Assembly: GCA_943704425.1 (NCBI GenBank)
Contig: CALSCP010002677.1
Span: forward strand, 54,889 to 76,580
Reading direction: 5' to 3'
Length of the DNA: 21,692 bases
Origin: Ministeria vibrans ATCC 50519
Lineage: Eukaryota; Opisthokonta; Filasterea
This document shows positions 9,289 to 20,119 of the stretch, one piece after another. Position 1 is the stretch's first letter. Each line of letters opens with the position of its first letter. Below the pieces are notes generated by a model. It did no database searches, had not been told where the DNA came from, and saw only the letters and a list, made by a program, of their open reading frames with translations. Made by a program: the position numbers and the translations under genes.

Positions 9289-10502
9289 ATGAAACTCTCT
9301 ATTGTTGTTGCTGGACCGATTTCGGCTGCAAGATATCAAATGGCTGCGGTGGCGGCAGTGGTAAGGAAGGGACAATAAAATGCCGTTTCCATAGTAACGA
9401 TTTTCTCTTTCACTCAGGCGATCAAAAGCCATGTCAAAGTCGAACTCAAGCCGATGGTAGAAGTAGAGTTTGATGCGTTTCGAACAGCAAAATGCAGGGT
9501 AGAGCACAAAGGCGAGAAATACGCGTTGTTTGATGTGCTTCTTTTAGGACCTCAATGAACTCTCCTACGACGAGGACACCCTCGTGTACAGCAACGAGGA
9601 GTTCATTGGCGGGTGTCACGCGTTTATCACTTGGGCCAACGAGCGCTTTGGTTACGCCGAGCTGAGACCGGAAGGTACGAACGCAAAAGACACAAAACGA
9701 TAACAACACTCTCACTTGACGTCTTTTAGGATTGTACGAGGTTATCGCCGAGACAGAATACGCTGACTACATGCACGGCACTGGCTACACCTACGCTTTC
9801 CTGGAAATTTCAATCGACGGAGCAGTTGCGGGAAAGCTCACATTTGAGCTGTACAACGATCTGTGTCCGGAGACGTGCGAAAACTTCTTGACACTCTGTT
9901 CGGAAGAGAATGTCTCGAAAAAGACGGGGAAACCTCTCACGTACATTGGATCAAAGATACACAGGATTGTTCCTGACGGATGGTTTCAAGCAGGAGGTAA
10001 TTATATATAGAAGAAAAGGAAAGAATTCGGCAATAGCAAATGGGGCTAATAAGCATTCTTTGTTTTACATAGAGCTTGGGAAAGAGTCGAGTGTGGGTGA
10101 TGGAGGAGTGTTTGCAGACGAGTGCTTTGCAGTGGAGCACACCAGTCGAGGGCTCATTGGAATGGTCAACGAAGGGAGTAAGAAATACCTAAAACAGAGC
10201 AAACAATCACACTGAACATTGCACTCCTACTCGTTAGGACACACTAACACATCACAGTTCTACGTGACGTGGCGCCCAATGACACCCTTTGATCGCAAGT
10301 TTGTTGCGTTTGGGCGACTCATTGAAGGATCTGCGCTGATGGACCGTCTACTGGACGAACCACTCACAAAGTCAGTGCACACACTTTATTATTTTATTTG
10401 TTTAGTTTGAGAGTGATTGACTTTTGAACTGTTTTTAGAAACGAATGTCCTGAGCGAGTGATTACTGTCAGTGCAGCGGGCCCTATTGAACTGGATTTTT
10501 AA
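9289..10502 (+). CDS. PPIL6: PPIL6-like cyclophilin with N-terminal extension
   Basis: Seven exons, 9289-9360, 9418-9498, 9548-9674, 9730-9996, 10073-10177, 10238-10370 and 10439-10502, encode 282 residues. Residues 1-112 form an N-terminal domain of the kind found only in PPIL6 among cyclophilins (short beta-alpha start, then FIGGCHAFITWA and GLYEVIAETEYADY). Residues 115-280 are the cyclophilin fold: GKLTFELYNDLCPETCENF, IHRIVPDGWFQAG, TSRGLIGMVNEGRHTNTSQFYV, DRKFVAFGRLIEG. Against cyclophilin A, R55 (R172) and Q63 (Q180) are kept, but F60 and M61 become G and W, and W121 and H126 both appear as Phe. Peptidyl-prolyl isomerase activity and cyclosporin binding may therefore be weak. There is no signal peptide, so it is probably cytosolic. 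It follows CLPX by 85 bp on the same strand. Exon joins at 9498/9548 are slightly less certain than the rest. Confidence 0.87.
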
Positions 10503-10585
10503 AACAATGTGAAATGGAGGTGAAATGAAGAGTATAATAATGAAGGCTGGATATTGTTTTGATGACATGCACATCTTATTATAAT

Positions 10586-10620
10586 GCTTCTTTCTTTTTT
10601 TTTTTTTTTTTTTTTTTTTT
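10586..10620. repeat. Poly(T) tract in convergent intergenic region
   Basis: A near-pure run of about 30 T lies between the stops of PPIL6 (10502) and the giant EGF protein (10775-10773). The remaining 270-bp spacer holds both 3' UTRs; I saw no clear AATAAA for either gene. Confidence 0.8.
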
Positions 10621-10772
10621 CATTTTCCGAGTCGAAAGCTCTCACAAAATAGAACAAGAACAGAAACAAGATCAGGTATTCTCACAAATTCGTACTAAAA
10701 AGGGTTCATTATCAATTTCACAAGATAGTAACCGAGTAATTACTCTCTGACTTTCTCTCTCTCACTCTCGTC

Positions 10773-12208
10773 TCATTCCTCCTCATTGACAAAAAGCGGA
10801 TTCGAGTAGACGTGGTCCGCCTCGATGCTCCCAGTCGAAAGGCACTTTTCGTCGCGGAAGTCTTTGTTGCTGAACATCTCGTCGTCGTCTTCGGGATTGG
10901 CAACGTCAAGGGGCTCCACTGCAAAGCCCGACTGAATGTACGCGTCGATCTGGCTGTCATAAAGACTACTTGGGTAGCGATGAGTAGACATCGATGCGGT
11001 CATGAGGTGAGATGCACTAGCAACGCTGGTGCGGCGACTGTCCTGCGGAGACATGGCCATGTCACTGCCGGGGGGCAGGAGGTCATTCAGAAGCTCTCTT
11101 GCCTGCTTCGCAACTACCATAGTGCGTTGCTCGCGCTGTCGTGAGCGGAACACCATAAAGGCAAGCGCACCAATAATCACCAGTGCCAGAACAACTCCAC
11201 CCGCAATGGCGGCGATGAGCACGGCCGACGACGACCCACTCGACGAGCCACTACCGCCTAGAACCGCCGAGGTAGGCGCCGCCGAGACAAACGTCACTGA
11301 CCCGCCCCCCAGACTCGCAATGATGGCTGCCTGCGCACCCGTGAGCGAGTCGGACACCACTGACGACTCAATGGGCAGTCCCGTCGCCGGATTGATCACA
11401 AAGAACACGACACGTACTTGCGAGCCCACATTGACAATCTCCGTGATGGTCACGTCGGTCGAGGAGACTGAGCCGGCGCGACGACGACCCGACAGCGCCG
11501 GATTGAGTGCGTCGGCAATGGCTGCCTGGAGTGCCGAGTCCTGGCACGCAACGCTGGACGTTGAAATGCCGCCCACGACGAGATTGACGCGCGCGTCCTG
11601 CTGTGCCGTGGTGTACGTGATCACCTCGCATGTGTCCATCACACCGTTGACTTCGCTAAAGCCAAAGTTACAGCGAGCACACTGACTGTCGGTCGCACTG
11701 GAGCAGACGAGCGACGACGCAAGGCACGCCGACCCCGTAAGACAGTTGGCGATGGCAGTACAGGCAGTGCACGCGCCAGCCGACAGGAAATAGCCGTCGT
11801 TGCAGGCGGTGCAGGCACTGTTGGTCGCACCCGCACACATTGAGACTGCCGCACAGCCGGTGAACGAGGCGAGTGTTGCACATGCTGAGCATGAGTTCCC
11901 GCTGCCGTAGAAGCCGGTGCCACACGTGCACGCGAACCCGTTCAGCTGGTTCTCGCACGTGTTGGGACTGCTTCCACACGGCGAGGAGGCGCACTAAAAT
12001 GAAACGAAGAGTGAGTTCAAGAGAGAGTTCAAGAGAGAGTTCAAGAGGGTTCAAGAATTCAAGTGTTCAAGAGTTCAAGAGTTCAAGAGTTCAAGAGAGA
12101 GAGAGAGAGTTCAAGAGAGAGAGTTCAAGAGAGTTCAAGAGAGTTCAAGAGAGTTCAAGAGAAGGGAGGGAGGGAGAAAGAAACAAAAGTGATAGAGAGA
12201 GAGAGAGA

Positions 12209-12289
<81 letters not shown>

Positions 12290-15200
12290 GGGAGGGAGAA
12301 AGAAACAAAGTGATATCAGGTGAATATTTTACCTCATCAATGTCGGATTCGCAGTGGGTTCCGGTGTAGCCTGGGACACACTGACACGAGTAGCGAGCGA
12401 CATGGTCCACACAAGTGGCACCGTTGCGACACGGACTCGAAGCGCACTCGTCAACAGCCGTGGCGCAGGTGTCGCCCTGGTAACCAGCGGCACAGGCACA
12501 CGAGAATGAGTTCACCTGGTCCGAACATGTACCGCCATTCGCACACGGGTTCGACGCACACTCGTTCTTGTTGGTCGCGCATGTGTTTCCAATGTAGCCG
12601 GCAAGGCAGTCGCATGAAAATCCATTGACTGCGTCGGTACACGTTCCTCCATTCAGACAGGGACCCATCGCACAGTCGTCGATATTCTGCGAACAGATGG
12701 TGCCGGTGTAGCCGGTGACACAGTTACACGTGAACCTATTGACGCCGTCTACGCACGTGCCCTGGTTGACACACGGGTTCGACGCACACTCATTCGTGTT
12801 GGTGGCACACGTGTCGCCCGCATAGCCAACAACACAGGCACAGCTAAAGGCATTCACTTGGTTGGTGCACGTGCCTCCATTGGCACACGGGTTCGACAGA
12901 CACTCGTTCACTTCGCTAGCACATGTGACACCAATGAAGCCAGCAAGACAGTCACAGGTAAATCCGCCGGTAGCATCCACACAAGTGGCGCTATTCTGGC
13001 ACGGCGACGAGGCGCACTCGTCGACGTTCGCCTCGCATGTCGGTCCAAAGAAGCCCGTCACACAGTCACACGTGTACGCGTTTACCTGGTCGACACACGA
13101 ACCACCATTCTTGCAGGGTGCGCCCACACATTCATCAATGTTCTCGGCACACAGTGCGCCACTCCAGCCGGCCACACACGAGCACACGTAGCTATTGACG
13201 TGGTCCTCACAGGTGGCCCCGTTGGCGCAAGGCGATGACGCACACTCGTCAATGGCCTCGGAACAGACCAAGCCCTGATGGCCCGCGGGACACTCGCAAG
13301 CAAACTGACCAATACTGTTGGCGCATGTTCCGCCGTTCTCGCACGGACTTGATGCACACTAATCAAAAAGTAAGAACAAAAAAACGATCTCTCTCATTTC
13401 CATGTTTGATTCAAACCTCATCAATGTCAATGGAGCAGTCATCTCCAGCGTAGCCTCCGATACACTGACAGGAAAAGCCATTTGTAAGGTCGGTGCAGGT
13501 ACCATCGTGGAGGCAGGGCGAAGAGGTACACTCATCAACACCGCCGTCACAGACGACACCCGCAAAGCCATTCGGGCAGTTGCAGGAAAAGGAGCCGACG
13601 AGGTCGTTGCAGGTGCCGCCGTTGGCACAGGGCGTTGAAGCGCACTCGTTGATCTCGACATCGCACAGCGCGCCAGTGAAACCAGTGGCACAGGCACAGG
13701 CGAACATATCGGGGCGTGTGGTCGCAAGCACAGTCACAATTCCAGTCATTTGCGGATGGACATTGCACGCGTAGGGCACAGAGCCTGCATTGTTAAACGT
13801 CTGAAGGTAGACGCTGCTGGCAGGAAGCGAAGTCGAGTCAAACGTGGCCACCGAGCCTGCCTGGGATGTCACCGAGTGTGGCAGTCCATCGGTGAACGTC
13901 CACTGCACTGTGTCACCCGCATAGACAGTTGTCCGGATGGGAAATGGACCACACGCAAGGCACCAATTCACATTCACCGTGAGCGGCTTCCCTTGCGAAC
14001 ACACACCGCTATTCTGGCAGGGCGACGACGCACACTCATCAATGTCAGAATCACACACATCGCCAGTAAAACCAGCGGCACAGCCACATGTGAATCCATT
14101 GACAATGTCCGCACACAGTCCACCATTCAAGCATGGATTCGAATCACACTCATCAATATCATCCGCACACGTTGTGCCCGTGTAGCCCGCCACACATGAG
14201 CATACAAACGCGTCGATGTTGTTGGCACAGGCAGCGCCATTTTGACAAGGCGATGAAGCACACTGAAAAAAAAAGCGTCAAAACTACAATAATTCTTATT
14301 TGATTCTATTTCAAACCTCATTGATGTCCGCGTCACAAAGAGTGCCGGTGTAGCCCGGGACACAGTCACAGGTGTATCCATTGGAAATGTCAACGCACGC
14401 GGCACCATTCTGACAGGGGTCCGAGGCGCACTCATCCGTGTCTACAGTGCACGTGAGACCGTGCCAGCCCGAGGTGCAGGCACACGTGAAACCGTTGACG
14501 GCGTCCGTACATTCACCATTGTTGGCACATGGATTCGAGGCGCACTCGTCGACGTCAACGCTGCAGTGGTCACCCGAGAAGCCCAAAGCACACGCACACG
14601 AGTACTCGTTAATTGTGTCAGAACAGGTGGCGCCATTCAAGCACGGGTTTGAAGCGCACTCGTCAATGTCCAATTGGCACGCAATGCCATTGTATCCCGC
14701 CTTGCAGGCACAACTGAATCCATCCACCATATCAGTGCAGGTGCCCTCATTCTGACAGGGTGCTGAGGCGCACTCGTTCACCTCCACTTCACAATGGTCG
14801 CCATTGAAGCCTGGCGCGCACTGGCACGAATATCCCGAAGGAGGTGCCGTCACAGTGAGCGTGCCAGTCATCGAGCCGTGCACGACACAATGGTAGCTCA
14901 CCGAACCCATTTGTGTGGCAACCATCTCGTATGAGTTGGAGACCACACCCGAGTCAAATAAAAAGGCACTCGCGGCGTCGGAGGTCACCGAGTGCGAAAG
15001 TGAGTCAGTGAACGACCATCGAATAGTATCACCGAGTTCCGCAGAAGTGGCAATGGGGAAAGGACCGCACGAAGTACACCAGGGTACAGTCACAAGTTTC
15101 GCCTGGGTCTCTATACAGGTGCCACCGTTGGTGCAGGGAGATGAAGCGCACTAAAAAAAAATATGAATGGAGAATAACAATATCTGGGGGATTTTGTTTC

Positions 15201-18200
15201 CTACCTCGTTGATGTTCGACTCGCATTGGGCACCGGTGAACCCAGAAGGACACGTACACAAAAAGCCGTTGACTTGGTCATTGCAGACGGCTCCATTCTG
15301 ACAAGGACTTGAAGCACACTCGTCAATATTGTTCTCGCAGTGGGCTCCAGCATGGCCCGTGACACAATTGCAAGAGTACAGGTTCACGGCATCGACACAG
15401 GTGGCGCCATTCTCGCACGGGTTCGAAGCGCACTCGTTGATGTCATTGTCACAAAGAGTTCCGTCATAGCCTGGCACGCAATTACAGGTAAAGCTGTTGA
15501 CTAAATCGTTGCAGGTGGCGCCATTTTGGCACGGTGATGAAGCACACTCATTGATGTCATTGTCGCAAAGAGTTCCGTCATAGCCCGGCACACATGCACA
15601 TGTGTAGCCGTCAACCACGTCGTTGCAGGTGGCGCCATTTTGGCACGGCGATGACGCACACTCATCCGTGTCCACGTCACACTGTATGCCAAAGTAGCCG
15701 GGGACACAGGAGCACGAGAACTTGCCCACCTGGTCGACACAGGTGGCGCCATTCTGACATGGATTCGAAGCGCACTCGTTGATGTCATTGTCACAAAGGG
15801 ATCCATCGTAGCCTAGCACGCAATTACAGGTGAAGCTGTTGACTAAATCGTTGCAGGTGGCGCCATTTTGGCACGGTGATGACGCGCACTCGTTGATGTC
15901 GTTGTCGCAGAGAGTCCCGTCATAGCCTGGCACGCAATTACACGTAAAGCTGTTGACTAAATCGCTGCAGGTGGCGGCATTCTGGCACGGTGATGAAGCA
16001 CACTCATTGATCTCCGAATCGCACAGATCGCCCTCATAGCCCGGCACACACGCACATGTGTAGCCATTGACCACGTCGTTGCAGGTGGCGCCATTTTGGC
16101 ACGGCGATGACGCACACTCATCCGTGTCCACGTCACACTGTATGCCAAAGTAGCCGGGGACACAGGAGCACGAGAACTTGCCCACCTGGTCGACGCAAGT
16201 GGCGCCATTCTGACATGGATTCGAAAAGCACTCGTTGATGTCATTGTTACAAAGGGTTCCGTCATAGCCGAGCGCGCAGGTGCACGAGAACTCGTTGATG
16301 CCGTCAACGCAAGTCGCACCGTTCTGGCAGGGAATCGAGCTACACTCGAGGGTGTTGGTGGCGCACGTCGTGCCCTCATAGCCGAGCGCACAGGTACAGG
16401 TGTACGTTGCGACACCGTCGGCACAGGTAGCGCCGTTGAGACAGGGTGTTGGCAGACAATCGTCAATGTCGGTAGCACAAAACGTGCCTGTGTAGCCCGC
16501 CTCACAGGTACATGTGAAACCATCAACTTGATCGTTGCAAGTGGCACCATTCTCGCAGGGTCCCGATGCACACTCGTTGATGTCGGAGTCACATTTGGTG
16601 CCGGAGTAGCCTGCCTTACAGGAGCAGGAGCCCACCTGATCTTGACACTCCTGCGATGTAGAGCCGGTGGTGGAACACCCACATGGAGTACACATATCCA
16701 AGCCATTGGCAACGCTTGTCAGGTAGTAGTTCAAGGCGCACTCGGCGCATGTTGTAGAGGTGGGGGAAGTACACTGAGACGAGACGCAGTTGGTAGTGGC
16801 GGGACAAGGCGAACAAGTGGCAGCGCCACCTGTGACCTGTGCGCCAAAAAAACCATCCAGGCACGAGCAAGTGTATGAACCAATGGTGTTGGTGCACCGT
16901 GAGCGAGTCTGATCACACAAATCAGTGCCCAGCGCACATTCGTTCACATCTGTTGCACAAGTGGTACTGGTGAAGCCGGGGGCACAAATGCACGTCGAGC
17001 CGACACAGCGACCACCGTTCTCACAAGTCACACTGCACACGCCGCGCATGGCCGCATAGAAGACAAGGCTACCACCCTCAAGACCGTCACACGAGCCGGT
17101 TACGGACCACGAGCCGAGTGCCTAGAAAGAAGAGAAACAAAAAGAGGAAAGAGGTAAGAACTGTAGCGTTTGATTTGTGTTTAATACCTTTGAGCAGCCG
17201 TAGCCCGCATCATAATCCTGCACAACGTTTGAGTAGCTGTAGAGATACGAGTTGCTGCATCCACTATTTAGCATTCGGTAGGTCTACAAGAGAGATATTT
17301 ATTGCATGGTTGTGAGGGCGTTTTCATTTTGCACTCACCGATGAGTGTTGATCGGGAGCGCCACTGGTAATGGCAAAGTCGCCACCACCCGAGTAGAGGG
17401 TGAGGGTGTAAGCAAGGACGGCGGACGCGGAGGTACCACTGGAGTCGGTGACGGTGACACTGGTGAGGGTTGCGGTGGTGGCGGGTGAGGCGAGCAAACG
17501 CGAGTCAAAGAGAGGCTTGTCGACCTTGAGGTAGACACCGTTGGCCGGACGCACCAGGATGGATTCGGTGGAGACGGAGCCCAGTGCGGCCTTTTGAGCG
17601 CGGTTCAAACTGGACGCTCTGCTTGTAGGTACATTGAGGTTGTATTCGTCACCCACGAGCGGAACTTCGTCATCAGCGCCCACAAACGACGCAATCACAG
17701 TCCATCCGCCGCCTAAATTATTACATTTTAGTGTTCGCATTGTGTTGGGTTGTATTTTACCGTCGGTTGTCATGTCACAGTAGACGGTGAAGGGATCAAG
17801 GCCCTCGTCCGTCCCATCAGGGTCAATCATGTAGAAGCCCGAGAGAGAACCTGCCGGCAGAGCCCCACACGTCGCGTACACGTCGAGGTTCTGTTTGATC
17901 CACACTTGATGAACGGAAGCAGCTTCGGAGCTAATGAAACAATGAATGAGGCGAATTATCATAATTGTTATGAACATCCTTATGATTTACTCGTTGGGAT
18001 GGTCATCGCACTCCCAACGGGTACCACCGCCCGCGATACCCCAATGATTCGCGCCGCCAAGGTAGAACGGAAAGTTTGTGAAGCCACCTGTGGAGCCAGT
18101 AAAGCCAGCAGAGGTGGCCAGAGGCAACACACCAGTGTGATCAGGCATGAGAGTGATGTCAGTCTTCCAAAGGGCAGGGGTATTGGTGACCTGCGAGCCA

Positions 18201-20074
18201 GTGTTGGCAATGGCGTTCAAAGCTGCGCTGGCGGGAGTCTTGAAATGGATGATGCGCGAGTGCAGCGATGTGGTGCAGTAGAACTCGAGAGTGTCGCCTG
18301 CCGACGCAAAAACGCCGACGCTGTTGAGATTGACGCTGCTGAATCCAGTGGAGGGGCTCTGGGGCACGGCGTTGACAAGCGCCGGGTTGACCGAGGCCGC
18401 CTTGACATACGCCAGGAAGAGCATATTGCCAAAGGTGTCACAGAAGAAACTGTTAGTGACGGCGCCGCCGGGGCCATCGGGATCAAGAATGTGTGTCGTG
18501 GCCGAGGACGGGTTGGTTGGACAGCGAGCGGGCGCAGAACGGACTGCCATAAAAAACTTGAGCAGTCCACCTTCGGCGCCGTTGCACCCGTCCGTTGCTC
18601 CCCACGATCCCAATCCGGTGTTCACATCGTAGCCAGCATCGTTGTCGCTATGGAGTGGTAGTTTGTAAATTTTTTTTGGAAAATACTGGTGAGTAGGTTT
18701 TTTAGCCTTACGCTGATGCGCTACTGAAGCTATAGAGAAACATTGAACCGCACCCAGTATTGAGGTTGTAGTACGAGTCGGTGTTATGATGGTCAATGTG
18801 CGTGCCAAGGCCGACATCACCGCCAGAGATAGAGAGAGCCTCGTTGCCGGTGAAACCCCACTTGGCAAAGCTGGTCGTGCCATCGTTCGCCTCGATTGTG
18901 ACAGGCTCGACGACATAGCCGCCTTCAAGGAGACGCTGATTGAAGGGCACCTGACTCATCTTGAGCCAAACTTGCTCACCCTGACGTACGAAAATGGTCT
19001 CGGTTGACAGCTCGGAGAGGAGTACCTTTGCGGCGCGATCGATATTGAACGCTTGCAGAGTGGGCGCGAGAGGGTTGCCCGACACAGCCGTGTCACTGGT
19101 CATTGCACGTTCGTTGTCGGCGCCCGTTGCAGCATACAGAATGGTGTAGGCTGGACCGCCATCGGGCGGGAAGTAGCACGGGACGATAATTGCAGACTGC
19201 TCGGACTCGGGGCGAATGAGGTAGCGACCTGACACGGTGGACACAGCGGGCAGGTCAGAGCATGTCTTGGCGGTGCTGGTCGTGGGTGTGCGCGAGGTAG
19301 TGGCGCGGTACCAGATGTTGTGGAGGGTTTTTTGGGACGCGTCATTGGTGTAGTCATCGCATTCGAATCGTGTGCCTACGCCACGAATTCCCCAGTGGTA
19401 CTGGCCACCAACCCAGAAGGGGAACTGGGTGAGTGAGTCGGTGCTGCCAGAATAGCCAGAGGTGGTCGCCAGAGGCAGATTGGCATTCTGGAAGGTGAGC
19501 GGTTGAGTGTGCTGAGTATAGTCGCTGACAACAAACTGCTGCTGGAGCGTCTCTGCGGCAACAAGAAGACGTGCGGCGTCCGTCTTGAAGTGGATGGTGC
19601 GCGTGTGACCCGACGTCTCGCAGTAGAAGATAAGCTCATCACCAATCAGAGGTGTGTTGGCGGCGAGTGCCATGTTGGAGTAGCCCGAGCGCGATGAAGT
19701 GGGCATTTGATTGCCAACGAGCGCATTGTTGGCATTGGCTGCGTGTGCGTACGACAAGAACAGCTGGTAGCCGCCACCGTCAGTGACCTATAAAAATAAA
19801 AGAAGCAGTTTTTTCTGAGACTGTGTTGAGAGTTAACGTTACATACCTGGTCGCAAAATACGTGTTGGGGATTAGCACCAGTGCCGGCGGGGTCAATGAG
19901 ACGGAGGCCCGAGGTGATATCACCGCGAGAGACACGCCATTCTTGGCACGAGGCAGGCAGGGGATCGCGTAGGGCGATGCGGACGTGGAAGCGACCGCGA
20001 GAGCCTATATGAAAATTAAAATGACAGTTATTATTATTATTGTTATTATTATTATTATTATTATTGTTATTATT

Positions 20075-20119
<45 letters not shown>

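Noticed and set aside
10586-10620. Poly(T) as the poly(A) tail of a retrogene
   Set aside because: No coding or processed-transcript sequence lies next to it and no target-site duplication was seen. It is probably a simple homopolymer.
11029-11685. Long plus-strand ORFs opposite the giant EGF gene (also at 13750-14199, 17750-18661 and others)
   Set aside because: They are antisense shadows of a strongly constrained minus-strand gene with Cys-rich periodic codons. They show no domain and no start or splice logic.
15205-17121. Regular 114-bp repeats as a CRISPR-like or satellite array
   Set aside because: The period is exactly 38 codons of an intact EGF reading frame with six conserved cysteines. 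It is protein-coding.
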